A stretch of 64,000 nt of DNA, taken from contig CAJQUW010015624.1 in the NCBI GenBank assembly GCA_907163375.1, positions 1 to 64,000 of the forward strand, given 5' to 3'. Below are positions 31,735 to 45,314 of the stretch, in pieces. The translations under genes and the position numbers were made by a program. Origin of the DNA: Prostheceraeus crozeri (taxonomy: Eukaryota > Platyhelminthes > Polycladida > Euryleptidae). Within the stretch, counting starts at the first letter, position 1; every line of letters starts with the position of its first letter. The notes below the pieces were generated by a model. That model was not told the origin of the DNA. It saw nothing but the letters and a program-made list of their open reading frames with translations, and made no database searches.

Positions 31735-33053
31735 GAGCTCCAGTGTGGTGAAAATTTTGAAAAATTTAAAACTTCCGAATTTCGACCTGGGACCTTTACC
31801 AAAACATTTTTCATCAAATTTCACGGACCCCCCTCACCCCCTCGTTCAGAGAAATTTGATGAAAAATGTTTTGGTGACGGTCCCAGGTCGAAATTCCACA
31901 CTTTGGAAAATTTTCAAAATTTTACCCATACAAAGCCACTCTGACACTTAGGATTTTTTCAGGTGAGCGAGCTCCGACCTAAAATCTTGTAACAGCTCTA
32001 ACTTTTGAACGGCTGGTCCGATTGACTCGCAACAAAAAATGTCGTGGAGCAGTTTTTTCTCCTCTTTCATACGAGTAGCTGTAAGACAAAATCCGTCCAC
32101 TAGAACCAAAGTTAGAAGATTGCTGTCAGGGGGGGTCAGTGAAATTTGATGAAAAATGTTTTGGTGACGGTCCCAGGTCGAAATGCCACACTTTGGAAAA
32201 TTTTCAAAATTTTACCCATACAAAGCCACTCTGACACTTAGGATTTTTTCAGGTGAGCGAGCTCCGACCTAAAATCTTGTAACAGCTCTAACTTATGAAC
32301 GGTTGGTCCGATTGACTCGCGGCAAAAAATGGCGTCGAGCAGTTTTTTCTCCTCTTTCAAACGAGTAGCTGTAAGACAAAATCCGTTCACTAGAACCAAA
32401 GTTAGAAGATTGCTGTCGGGGGGGGGTCAGCGAAATTTGATGAAAAATGTTTTGGTGACGGTCCCAGGTCGAAATTCCACACTTTGGAAAATTTTCAAAA
32501 TTTTACCCATACAAAGCCACTCTGACACTTAGGATTTTTTCAGGTGAGCTCCGACCTAAAATCTTAAATGGCGTCTCACATCTAAACGAAGACAGATAGG
32601 AACAAGCCGATTCTTTCACTGAATTTGTCTCACTCTTAGCTTTCAAACGAGCTATGGCACGACAAAATCCGTCCACTGGAAGCCAAGATCGAAGCCAGCT
32701 CTCCCGGGGGGGGGGGGAGGTCAGCGAAAATTTTTCTCTCCGATTGACTTGAAACTCACCATACCGATGCAGAATTTCACGCTGAATCCGAATCTGGCCT
32801 CCGTTTTCACATCCGAGCACTGCTTCCACTCGAAACAGCCCATTTTACAACCCAACATTCATCAGATTGCACGAAAAACATCACACACTATAGCCTCAAG
32901 ACAAATCCTGGCGGTCGCCCAAGTCCACCACGACACTCTGTCGTTCCAGAGGGGGGGGGACGTCAGACTCGAAGCACCACGGCGGCCGACCACGAGACTC
33001 TGTCGTTCCAGAGGGGGGGACGTCAGCGACGGCGGACATCTTGCGCGGTCCAG
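31735..33053. repeat. Outer end of the right arm: three 290-bp repeats and C/G-rich tracts
   Basis: TTGGTGACGGTCCCAGGTCG starts at 31871, 32161 and 32452, giving 290- and 291-bp periods. Each unit contains GGTGAGC-(GA)-GCTCCGACCTAAAATCTT and ends in a G run. The innermost unit is part of the large hairpin. Then come a G11-12 run near 32706 and two CTCTGTCGTTCCAGAGGGGGG units. The left arm keeps about two units, split by the transposon. Confidence 0.85.
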
Positions 33054-36000
33054 AAGTGGAGTTTTACTTACTACTGATGATAACAGCCGTCTCTGAAAAA
33101 TGTTCTCTTCTTGACAATTTTCCCTCTTGATATTTCTTTCAGACGAATTAGTTACTCTATAATGCAGAGCATTTCTGCACAACGGAAATTGAATACATTA
33201 GGAGCCCTGTTCCAGCTAGCTTGTCCCACATCATTGAATTCAATGAATGATAGAATAATTAGATACTAACAAAAATGTAATTGCATGAGGATTTCGCATT
33301 CAGAGTAAAATTTATCCGTTGTAAATCCACAAACCTAGGCCACTTCATGCATTTCAGAATATGGTGTTGTCTTCGTCCTAGATTTTTAATTTTCGTTTTC
33401 TCTTCTCGGGTTCATTCAGTTTTCGTTTTCGTTATGTTTTTATCACGACTTTTCGCTTTCGGTTTAGTGTTTCATTATTTATGGATGATTAATGATTATG
33501 GAAAAGGAATCAAAATAAAATTGAAAAATTACTTTCATTTATCAAATTAACAGTTTACAAATATCATATGAACATGCTTCTCTGTGAATTCCATAATATT
33601 TTCGTATATTTGCAGCCAGTGAAGAAGATTCTTGCACATGCGAAAATTATGAATTAAGTATGATTATTGCATCTTTTTGCGAAATTTATCAGTTTCAGAA
33701 ACGAGTCTCACTTGAACAAAAGAAAATAATATAAAATGAATTGAAGCATCAACATTGCAGCCAAACATATTGAAACCGCCAAAGCCTATTGTCAAGAAGT
33801 GACTGCATTGTAACTGTCACAGCAAGGTTTTGCTGAATCGCAATAAGGTCCTGTCTCTAAAGTATGCTGCCCTGAATAAACCCGGCCTTGAATGAAGTTT
33901 CCCCTTTCGTATGAATGAACATTATTCACATTTCGTAACTTTATTCTCGAAGATGGAGCGGTCCCAAAGCGAACTCCTCGGTCTCCTAGTCACAACACTC
34001 ATTTCCGTTTCAAACGAGGCAAGAAAGACAAATTCACGAAAGAGCTGGTTGCCAGACAATCACGTTGTGGTAGCCGACGAGTCATATTTACATCAACGTC
34101 AGCGCTCATCTCCCATCTTTTCCCAGAGCTCGGAATACTTTGTTACTAAGGTGAATGATGCAAGAATGCCTAGGTTTATTCTAGTATAACTTGAATATCC
34201 TAGTATATGCTCGGATCCTATGTATAGAGTAATGCGGAAAGTTCGCAATGAAATGCTGTCAGAAATATTTTCCTTCCAAGTATGTAGGTCCTACTGTAGC
34301 ATGCAACCTGTCGTTGATGTCAATTAATTTTACCTGAAAAATACTATCGCGTTTACCGATATAAAAACAAAAATGAGAACGTTGTAAAGTTTTCGTTTCC
34401 TTTAACGAAAACCAAAAAATGCAAAAGCGAAATCTGTTTTCGTCATCAAAACAACACTATCTCAGAGGTATACAGAACGCCACAATTAGAGCAGAAATTT
34501 GGAGCAGTCCATATTTCCATTTGAATTTCATTTGGAGCTTTCGCTAAGTGATAATCAAAACAGGATAAGAAAATGCACAAATGACAAGAATGACTCTAAA
34601 ATCGCCTGAAATATGCTTTCGGATTATATCACTTCTCAATTAGCAGAATGTGATGCTTTATAAATGAATTTTCCTATATACCGATGAATTTTCCGCAGGC
34701 CCCTTGATAGCTAATGGAGTGTGCCTAAGCACCAACATCAATGTGCAACAAGTCACTAGGGCCTTTCAGGATGGAACAAGGCTGCTGATAACTTTGAACT
34801 CAATGATTTGGCATGAAGGGTACAATAATACCGAATATCATATGGTAAACGCAAAAATACGTATGTTTAAAAGCTCGACCAAGAATTTTTTAATGACAGA
34901 CTGATTTTTATATGTAAATATCATTTCTTTTATCATATGTACAATAGCCCTGAAGCCTTTTGTCATAATGCTACTATTCCTTTTAAATAAATCGTGATCA
35001 AATCGTGATCAAATTGCATGCCATATCTTGGCGTTCTATGCCTACTTTTCGCCTACCAAGGACGCAAAACTTTTATGCTTCACAATTTCAGGGTTGTCCA
35101 TGGGACGAGTTTATCATTCACAGGTGTATCGCATGCACGGTATTAGTCAATTTTTGACCCATAGCAATATCACGGACACACGGACTTCATTGCATGCAGT
35201 CGGTCGCTGCAATTACATGCATGCTCATATCATAAGTCAAGACTGTGAAGATAATTGATCATACAAATAATCCATAGGCTTAAATAATTGCTAAAGTGCC
35301 AGAAGTGCATACTGGTTGGTAAGCCTCCAATTACCAGTACATACGATGTATCTAGGGACCACTGAACTGTAGATCACATAAAAAAGCAAAATTTGAAATA
35401 CTTAAGGAAGATAGTATTAAAGAAGGTTAAAGAAGATAGTATGAGCAGTGGCGTCTTCTCCGTACGTGCGAGGCCTTCGGCGCATACTCAAAAATAATTT
35501 GCCAACATTTATATGAATGAAAAGTGTCATCATTCATTTGATTTTATTTAAATGCGATAGATTTTCGTAATAGCTGTACACAGCTTTCGGTCTCAAAATC
35601 AGGCGTTCAACTTCAAAGTGAACAGTTTTTTGCAGCGCGTGTTCGAATCACAGCTGTTTTCTTCGAACAATCAAACACACACGCTAGTGGTGATTTCAGA
35701 CGGAGCATTGATGTTCAGAGAGAGCGAAAGAGGGTTGTGTGCGTGTGAGGCAGTAAGTGCACGCGCCCGCGCCAATATTGGCTTTCCCGATAGACATGAT
35801 GCTTTGCCTTCTCCAATTTTTGCAATGCAATTCTCCGAAATTCTTGATCGAGGCACGGTACCTAAATATAGAAAAGGAAGGAAAATTGTTCCTGTCTTCG
35901 TTTCTTGTCTGAGAGGCCACACCTTCAACAATAGCAGATGGCTGACGTTAAGACAAGACTGCGATCAGATGATGAGCGTTCTCCAATGAGTGCAGAGTAA

Positions 36001-39000
36001 TGCATCTGACTCGAACACCCAGATTCGGTAGAATTCCATACTTTGTTTATACGTGATTGATGTGACACTATGTTTAGTACTGTAGATGAGAGCTCACAAC
36101 CACGCCTTTCGTCCGAAGGGAATATACTGAAAAGATGACGGTCGTCAGGCAAGGTAGGCCAACACCTGATATAAAAATTAGAAGCACTCACAGAGAAAGA
36201 AGTAAGAAATACACACATTTTAATGCATAGAGTGGCTGACCGGCCGTGAGAAACGCAAGAAACTCTTTCGTTGGCCTTGGTCCTTTTTTTCTAGAGAAAA
36301 TGTGGTCTGGACAGAGGGGGGTATAGTAATCTCAGCTCCTTGAGTAAGGCGGTGAAGCGATATGAGCAATCAACTTCTCATGCACACATTCAGTTTGCCC
36401 TAAAAAATTGTTCGGGAATTTCTTACTAAAAAATCATCTTTTATAAAAATTAATGTTGTAACAAAAAATGTCAGGTACAGAAATAGTATTCCAAAGCCGA
36501 CCGAAGTCCAATGGTTTGGGAGCACGCGGCACCACGTGCTCCCTGCTAGATTATGAGTATATACGTAGATGTCTGCATTGAGCATTCAGCGTCCTCGCGG
36601 ACCTTCCATTCATGTTTCCAAGTCACTTAAAATGTCACTTGACATTATAATTTCCCGCTAAAATTGATGAATGCACGAATGATTACATTTACTCCATCGC
36701 CTGTAATAAAGGCTGCAAGCTGGAAATTCAAATGAAATTTCGCTTGCTGAGTGAGTATATCTTCATTAGCTCATAAATTTTGTGGCGGTCGATTGTCCTT
36801 GACGGTTCCTAGATAAACTTCAGTCAGTAATGGATGTGAATTTCATAATAAGGACCGCTGTCTCTTTGATTGACACACTTGCTAAATCGATGAGTTAAAA
36901 CATTTCAAAATATACTCAAATAACCTGTTTCACACATTGTATTCGAGTTGATATTGAAAAATTTTTCACTCATTGGGGGCCACTAGCCCAAGCTCTCATA
37001 CCCGGCACATGTCATTGGCCATTCATCCCTGAAATTTTCCATAGTAAAATGCTTAATTTAGCAACCTTTTGGAGATCCCAGTTATTGAAAAAATAATCTT
37101 AATTTTAGAAACAGCTTCTATACATTTGATTTCAATATAAACAACAAAATGTACTAAGTAGCAGTCACGTCTTAGTAATCGGAACTTTAGACGTCTGGTA
37201 ATGGAGCAGCGCATTTCATATTTTGGTTGATTCAATCTTACCTTGATATTTCAAGCTTTTCATTTGCTCGCTGATAAGTTCACATCCACCATCGTTTCAT
37301 ACGACATGTTTCAAAAATTTACCTGCTGTCATCGGAATGAATGTCCTCTATGGCATGACACTGTGTGTGAGCAGAATCAGCCAATTTCATAGCAAACATT
37401 TAAATAGAATCATGCTATAATTTATCCACTATCAAAATTATATTAATTTTTCTACGGCTGTTATTGCACAATATTGTGTTTTTGCAAAATGTCTTGAATT
37501 GACTTGAATTTTCAAAATCAAACATTCAGTTGATGCAAATTTGAAATTGCCCACATCCTAAAGATGAAATCCTGAAAGGAGAATGGATACTTGAATTGAT
37601 GTAATTATGCAATTGCATTACTTATCGCAGGGGATCCGGATCCACAGAGATTCAGTTACTTTTAATCCCGATCTTTACTTTTGAAATTTACATACAACTA
37701 TCGTAATAAAGTTTGCTAATACTGTAAGTGATGATGCAATTTTCATTACTTAATTTAATAAGAATAGATTTAAAATTTCTGAAATATATATTATGGAGTG
37801 AAATACGTCCGTACATTTCTCTGCTGATAAGATTATTTGTTTATACGTCCGAGAATGAAATTACGCAAGCACATGAAACTTAGATATACCGCATGTACCG
37901 CAGGGTAAAATCGAATGTAATCGGCAGTTGAATGACTTTCGGGCTCTCACCCTTGTGATTCTTACTTTTATTAGGACCTATGATATCCAAATAGTCTCTA
38001 ATTACTCGAATTTATTACTCCATCGATTTAATTGATGATTCTGGGTGAGTAGTTAGGTAGGACAAGTATGTAGATATTCGTTTTAATATTGATACTAGGT
38101 GGGTTATATCGACAGTCCCAAAAATAGGTGTCAAAATATGTCAAGCATAATAAACCAGTTATGTGGAATGAAATTTTGCGTATCTATTGCCTTCTTGATA
38201 GTCTGAAATTTGAAAGTTCATCAATAAAAACAGTCTAGACAAAAGAACCCATCATCGTCAAACACGAAGAAGATTTCTGAACATTTCTCGATCGTGTAAC
38301 GCATTCCTGCAACACAGCGAAAAGTAGCTACGTTTTGCTTCGTCACATAATCAAAGAGGCAACAGATATTTGCAATTTCGTTTCATGTAATATAGTAGCC
38401 TTAAGCTTAGTATACTTGGCATATTAAAGTTTTTTTCGGACTGTCGATGTCGTCCGACAATGTGTCAATATCATACAAATATCATTAGAGGATACACGCC
38501 CTCCTTTTCACTTCGTGTGCATCACAAGTCAAATGGATGGAGTAGTACATGTATAGTCGAGCGAGTAGAGATTACTTGGATATCATTGTTCATAAAAAAA
38601 CTAGCAAATACAACCGTGAGAGCCTGAAAGCGGTTTTTTTTGACTGTCCATGTTATCCGATTTATTTCACTTATGTTTTAAGAAGACCATGTAATTCATA
38701 AAGGAATGCATTCAGATTTTGAGTATGTAGTGTTCTATGAGAGTGTAAACAATAATTTTAATGCACAATTTATTTATTCAGTGCATTGATGAAAAAAAAT
38801 ATTGTCAGGTGCCCACAGAGATAAATCACTTTGTCTGCGTGCTTGGGTCTAGAGATGAGTTTCTTAAATGCGGTCACTCCCAGAACTAGTCCCGAGGGGC
38901 AAGAAGATCAATTTTTCATCCATGCAAATTCAAGCTTGAATTCTGACGAACATTGACAAGAGTCAAGCTGTGTGAATAGCATTTCAATCTGACGAATCTA

Positions 39001-41311
39001 TCATTACGAACAATTGAGTTAAAGAGATGCACTTTCACTTGACAGGTCTGAAATATCATCGTTGAAGTTTTCGGGTTCGCTGATAAGAGTTACCTTTGCA
39101 ATGCGCCCGCTTTACCAATCACACAATCCAAAGAGAGATGAATGATGTCAATCTCAATCGCTTGTTGCCATTGAAATTGATAGCAATGAAACCTACAGAA
39201 TGGAAGCAGGGCTATTGGGTGCACGATAGCGGCACAAAAGTCGCACGCATTTTCACTTAGATACACTTGTAAACGGCTAAATCATTGGGTCAGAACCAAT
39301 CACATGTGCAATTCTAAGCTTGGTACTGCTATTCCTCCCCCCCCCACATTTTTCAAGTTTTCCAAAATCATTAAATTTCGACAAAGTTAGTCACATTGGG
39401 TTTAGAATATACTTGATCTGTCACTGAGTGACACTACAACACGAAGGAAAAGTCTCACTTGAACCCTGGGATGAAGGATTGGTCCCTTGGATACTCCGTT
39501 AGAATACAAGGTACAGCTGTGATCATGAACTTCGTGTGATTGTTGTCTACAGACAAATGACGAGCAGTTGTCTAATTCTGAGGCTGTAAATGTTCTACAA
39601 GTCAGATAAGAGGAGTTTTACACATTCAACGCTATGCGACGTTAGTGAGACTGCCCGTAGGAGCAAGAGAAAATCGTTGACGATCCAATACTTCCGGGTG
39701 TCAACAACAGAAATATGCGGGGGGAGAATAGAAGTGCCCTAAGCTTTTCATTGGTGATTCATCATCCAACTTAGTTCCCACAGATGTGCCGCGACCTTGA
39801 GTCAATTTCTATTCTAGTGAACTTCAGAAAATAAAGTTATTTCTATGCTGCTACCATTGTAAGCAATGGCTGGGATAGGATAATGTCTGCTCTAGACTAG
39901 CCGACACGCAAAGGAGTCTATGTCTTTGCAGGTGCCTATCGAGGTTGGTGTCAATAAGTATTACCCGATGTGCATCGTTTCCATGTAAAAACATAACTCA
40001 AAACAGTTAAGACTTTGACGGAGTTGCTATTTTTTTACTATTCAGAGACATACCTACGATAACATGACACTTAATTGTCAGATTACGCGTGAAGGAGTTG
40101 ACCGATATACACTGATTGGGGCAATATACTGTAAAATTCGGCGACTAACTTCAACTTCGATATCTAGGCCTATCAGTATGAGCCAATCAGAAGCGATCCA
40201 CCAAACTTCTGTTCTGAATTTGACAATTTAGCACACCCGTGGATGCGTTCCTGAGGCTCTAACACAGCATTTTGGATTAGTAGCTTAGCTCTCATTGTTA
40301 CCTATAACGTTTTTTTTGAAAAGAATGACACGGTCAATAAATGAGATCTTATTAGTGCTGGATTAAGGTATGTAATGTGTAGCGCCTGTGTGAAGCGCTT
40401 CAAGAACAGATGCGGCATTATGTGGTGGCAGAATGCAATCCACCCTCCACGTGCCTGGGTTAAAGGAGTGCCTGCTTAGTTAATTCACGCTCTCAACGGA
40501 TGGTATGCCCAGAAAATAGGTCATACAATGGAACATATCTTAAAGACAAAATTTGCGGCTGTTTCAGCCGATTTGACGAAGGAGACAAAGATGATCTGCA
40601 TCTCATTGACAACATATGGTTTGAGAATTCAGCGATTTCAGAAGCTACAGAGTTGTAAAAATAAGATCAATTTTGATTGACAATTCTCATTCTAATTAAT
40701 GATCTTTCAGCTAAATTAAATGAAGGAAACTATTTTTGAAATATTTATACAAGATTCATGAGCAAGAAATGTAGTCTCCATATAAAGAATAGTATTTCAG
40801 AGCGATTGAAATGCAGAAGACCTTCTTTTGTTTACATGATTACACAAAGGAATTCCTTTTAACTAAATATCTCCTCAAACTATTCGACTTGTCCGTATTT
40901 TTGGTGGTAGCAAACATCGTCTCTGAGAATCAGAAACAGCATTGGCACCTACACTGAGATCAAATGTATAGCTTGAAACGTTTGTTGTGTACAGACTAGT
41001 CCAAAATATGCAGTAAAATAATTTCCAAGGAAATTTGAATTAATAAAGGCATACTTCTTGGAGGGCTCAACATTAAAAGCATCAGATTCTCTGGCGACAA
41101 TTTCTTTGTTACCGATTGGGAAGAAAGACACGAGAAACATTTATTGAAGTACGGGAGGAACACAGTGAATGAATAGGAAGGTTGATGAAACATTAAACAG
41201 AATGCAAGTTAATTAGCAGAATCAAAAAGTAAAATGAGAAATGGGAGAAAGACACGAACTGAAAATCTAATGAGTAATGCGGCTTAAAAGTAGGACAGCA
41301 ACATGATGGAC
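33054..41311. other. 8.3 kb of non-repetitive DNA without a supported gene
   Basis: AT-rich sequence with only short frames. The longest, 123 codons at 35618-35989, overlaps equally long antisense frames and shows no motif. A 9-bp-stem hairpin (GGGAGCACG/CGTGCTCCC) sits near 36519-36544. I see no TIRs, tandem arrays or RNA genes. Confidence 0.5.
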
Positions 41312-41319
41312 ATGGTGAT

Positions 41320-41773
41320 TAGGGTGGATCAAAAAAATCGAAATTTTGAAAATCAAAATTTGGGTGGTCAAGTCTTTGGTCTATGGTTATTTTGAACTCC
41401 CATGCAAAATTTCAGTGAATTTGGACAAGGTCTACTATCCCCACAGTGGCCATCTATTTGTTGATTATTTCTTTTTTTTTAGTTTTTTCGTCAATTTACG
41501 CTAGTTGAAGCTGTATTACATAGTACTTCCTAATGAGCTAGAGCCTTGAAACTGTAGGTGCAAGTACATGTTGACAGCCTCTTTTGATTGAAGCAAAAAT
41601 TAAAATGACTCAGGATAGCGAACTCCTAGTGAGAGACCTCCAAAGTTTGCAAATTTTCAAAATATGACCAAAAATGTGATTTTTGCAAATTTTGAATTTG
41701 ACACTTTCTTGTCGTGAATTCGAACCAACATTGTAGAGACTAGATTTTTAGGAGCTTCAAAGTGCGAAATGCA
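41320..41773 (+). repeat. Left TIR of the 4.0-kb transposon
   Basis: Reverse complement of 44853-45306 with very few differences. Inner limit at GTGCGAAATG. Confidence 0.92.
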
Positions 41774-42317
41774 TCTTGGGGCATTGCGAGTATATGCTGA
41801 CATAAGCCGCGTGTGTACTCGTCCTGTGTTTTGCACATAGGCCTACTGTGTTTTGTGATAGGCTAGGCCCAAATCATTATTCTTTATTTCCCTTTTAACT
41901 AAGATCTGGTGACTGTAGTGTAGACACTAAGTTCTAGCAAAAACAGTGATTTCAATGATGAAATTAAATATTTCTTTGAGCAAACTGATATGAAGTGTTT
42001 GCTTTTTTCTGCTGTCGCTCATACTACTGGCCATTTTACTGGCGTATGCTATCCTTCAAGCCAGTCTATTCTCCACTCTACGGAAAGCTCTGCTATCTAT
42101 TCATGTTAAAAGGTTGACGCAACTCATTTGTTCACGGTGATGATGTCGAACCGCTATTATACATTTGGAGACAGAAGTTGCTATAGAGACCGATCATAGA
42201 TATCTGTGGTTGCGAAATGTTGGTTAATCTTGGTGTGTTAATGACTTCTACTTCATTAATCTCTTTATTTGCTGGTTTCTCTGCAAAATGTTGTGATCGG
42301 ACACAAATCACTGCGTT

Positions 42318-44456
42318 TTGGGTCACCCTGCACAGCTGCCTGCCAACACTCTTCCTACCACACGCGAGGCTCTTCAGCACATGAAGCTTCTGAAGCAAAA
42401 GAAATCACCAAAGGAGGCTATTATTAACATAGCTGTTGAGACAGCGAAAAGTGTACAGGCGATCTGGGAACACTGCAGCATTCCAACATCAACATGCACT
42501 CACACAATTGGTACAAGACTAGCGAAACTTTATGGTAAAGCAATGGATGTGAGTAAGTGGCAAAAGACTAGATCAAACTATACTGCTGTAGTGGCATCTT
42601 TGAATGATGAATTCGATTCACTTTTTGACATATGTTCCTGCAAATGTAAACAATTTGCCCAGTGTTCCTGCACACGGAAGGTTCCAATCAGTGAACGAGA
42701 ATTTCTTCAATACCAGAGGTCAACACGCCAAATGTATGTAGGCAGCGTTGATGTCTTAGGCACAAAGAGGACACAGCGGAAACATTATCGAGAGGCATTG
42801 GAGACATCTACTTCAGAAACGACGTCAGCCCAAACAAAAAGATGCTACAACACCTCTGAAGAGAGAGACTCTGCTACACGACTGGATTCTGAACCAACAG
42901 TCAAGCCACCAAAATGTTTCCCTACCGTTTCAGTATTGGCAGACCGCTATGGGGTATCGAATACGGCAGCTGCTGCTTTATGTTCGGCCACCTTGAAGGA
43001 TGCAAGCATTGAGAAGGTAGTTGATCGCAGCAAGATTATGCGTGATAGAAAAGTCACACGTCAGGCAGCACAAATGAACACTGACATATCTTTCCTGAAG
43101 GCTCTATATTTTGACGGAAAGCATGCACTTATGAAAGAGCAATAAAAAATCGAAAGAGTGTGAAACAGGAACATATAGTGCTGGTTGGGGAACCCAATTG
43201 TGAATATCTTGGCCATATTTTGCCTGAAAGTGGATCGGCTGAGACAGTCGCAAGAAAAAATTTGGAATTTCTCAAATCTAAAGGTGCTGATCCAAGACAA
43301 CTACGATTAAGTAAGTAAATCAACATTTTTCTGATATATAAAATGTTCATGACATTCAGCAACATTTTCTCTTTCAGTTGGCTGCGATGGTATCATTGTC
43401 AATGTTGGTGAGACTGGAGGCGTTATAGTATTGATAGAGGGCACAATCAATCAACCGATGCACTGGTGTATCTGTCTTTTGCACTTGAATGAGTTGCCTT
43501 TGCGTCATTTGATGGAGTTTTTGGATGGTAAATCAAGTGGCCCACGGTCATACACGGGAATCTTGGTAAGGAGCTCAACAGTTGCCATGAACTTCCTATT
43601 ACAGTTTTTCAGCCAATTGCAAGTCCAGAGATGCCTGTTGTGCCACCTTTCATCATGAAAACACTGTCTACTGACCAGAGTTATCTGTATGAGATGGTGC
43701 AGGTAGTAATTACTGGGAGAACACCATCCAAAATAGCTTCACAAACACCAGGCCCACTCAATCATTCACGGTGGGTAACAACTGCATCCTGAATTTTGCG
43801 ATTGTATATAGCTACCCCTCAACCTGGTTCCAAACTGAAAATACTGACAAAGTATGTGATCGAAGTATATGCTCCGTCGTGGTTCCTGATCAAAAAGAAT
43901 CCAGCCTTCCATTTTGGTACCGCACACTTCATCTGGCTGTGAAATGGCATTCGAGCTACTCTCATTAACTACAAGGCAGCTCAGGGGAAGCTTCTGGATG
44001 TTCTCAGAAGAAATTGCTTCTTTGCTCATACTGAGCAGCTGATAGTTTGCATGTTGGGAGACGAAGACATAGAGACTCGGCATCAAGGCCTACGGTACTT
44101 ACAGCAGATACGAGCAACAGAGATTGCAAGCGATGGTAGAAGATTATTCACCAGACCGGAGTTGAAGGGTGATGGGCAGCTGTTTCATGAAACTTTAAAG
44201 CGTTCAAATAGTCAGAGGAGTGACCCACCTGTTTTCAAGGGAACTCCTCTTTGGACTTTGAGGCAGCAGGTTGAGTCAGGACCAATCACCTTCGCTCAAT
44301 ACTCTTGTCATTCTCGTTGAGCGAATGGTCAAAGTCGTAAGCGAAGCAGCATCAGCTGTTTCCGGTGCTGAAGCCCGCGATAGTTGGATCCGAAACACTC
44401 TCAATAGTAGAGAACTGATGCCATCATTTGACTCCAAAAAGGACTTTCGTGCTTGA
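42318..44456 (+). pseudogene. Transposase-like gene of the 4.0-kb element, with an intron and later breaks
   Basis: The first open part runs 42318-43145 (275 aa) and has a Cys cluster, CSCKCKQFAQCSC, near residues 107-119 that looks zinc-binding. After a stop, coding-type sequence continues in another frame (QEHIVLVGEPNCEYLGHILP). It then crosses a likely 67-bp intron at 43311-43377 (A|GTAAGT to CTCTTTCAG|TT) into GCDGIIVNVGETGG and HWCICLLHLNELPLRHL. Further homologous-looking pieces lie to about 44456. The GCDG-x-NVG and LLHxNELPLRHL patterns are familiar from a broad family of invertebrate transposon proteins. I cannot name the superfamily. At least three frame breaks outside the intron show it is dead. 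The likely start lies near 42318 or in an upstream exon. Confidence 0.7.
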
Positions 44457-44852
44457 TCCCATTCTGTGTGCGTGTATTAAGTTGATCAAAAATATTTTGT
44501 TTTAGATATTACAACTGTTCATTGAACATATTTTGCTTTTATCTCGAAGCGAAACTGTGATACCTCTCCAACTCAAGAAAATGGTGAAGTAACCAATCAA
44601 CACCGCAGCACAGGGCTATTTCCTTCACACTTTGACAGCAGGGAGATAAAGGGCCAAGAGCTATAATTTAAGCTCACTTATTTTCATCAATAAAATCACT
44701 GTGCTCGCTTGAAAGTAGCGGCTATAGAGGATGTCTGCCAACGGGGAAATCCACAAAATTATGTACATGTAGGCCTATTTTATGACAATAGCCTATACAG
44801 AAGGCTCACGTGCAAAGCACAACAGACCTACGTGTGCACATATGCTGCCTAT

Positions 44853-45306
44853 TCATTTCGCACCTTGAAGCTCCTAAAAATCTAGTCTCTACAATGTTGG
44901 TTCGAATTCACGACAAGAAAGTGTCAAATTCAAAATTTGCAAAAATCACATTTTTGGTCATATTTTGAAAATTTGCAAACTTTGGAGGTCTCTCACTAGG
45001 AGTTCGCTATCCTGAGTCATTTTAATTTTTGCTTCAATCAAAAGAGGCTGTCAACATGTACTTGCACCTACAGTTTCAAGGCTCTAGCTCATTAGGAAGT
45101 ACTATGTAATACAGCTTCAACTAGCGTAAATTGACGAAAAAACTAAAAAAAAAAGAAATAATCAACAAATAGATGGCCACTGTGGGGATAGTAGACCTTG
45201 TCCAAATTCACTGAAATTTTGCATGGGAGTTCAAAATAACCATAGACCAAAGACTTGACCACCCAAATTTTGATTTTCAAAATTTCGATTTTTTTGATCC
45301 ACCCTA
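44853..45306 (-). repeat. Right TIR of the 4.0-kb transposon
   Basis: Inverted copy of 41320-41773, ending GATCCACCCTA. Confidence 0.92.
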
Positions 45307-45314
45307 ATGGTGAT

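Larger units (their letters stand above)
3780..33053. repeat. Giant inverted duplication (palindrome), arms 3780-21269 and 21276-33053
   Basis: Sequence read outward from 21272 is the same on both strands. Near the centre, position x pairs with 42545-x. Through the gene region the sum falls to about 40217 because the left satellite is about 2.9 kb longer and the right arm has about 470 bp extra. The arms pair again out to CTGGACCGCGCAAGATG at 3781 and its complement ending at 33053, beyond which they share nothing. Arm differences are a transposon only at left (4411-8076), a gene only at right (29207-29473), repeat-number changes and scattered single bases. No target duplication was seen at the outer edges. 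Confidence 0.93.
41312..45314 (+). mobile_element. 4.0-kb DNA transposon with about 454-bp TIRs and 8-bp target duplication
   Basis: TIRs at 41320-41773 and 44853-45306 start TAGGGTGGATC. ATGGTGAT stands on both sides (41312-41319 and 45307-45314) as a clean 8-bp duplication. An 8-bp duplication is usual for hAT and P elements and possible for Merlin; such long TIRs are not typical of hAT. The interior encodes a transposase-like protein, spliced and now broken. Confidence 0.93.

Noticed and set aside
35618-35989. 123-codon frame in the region right of the palindrome
   Set aside because: Two antisense frames of similar length overlap it; no domain, promoter or splice evidence.
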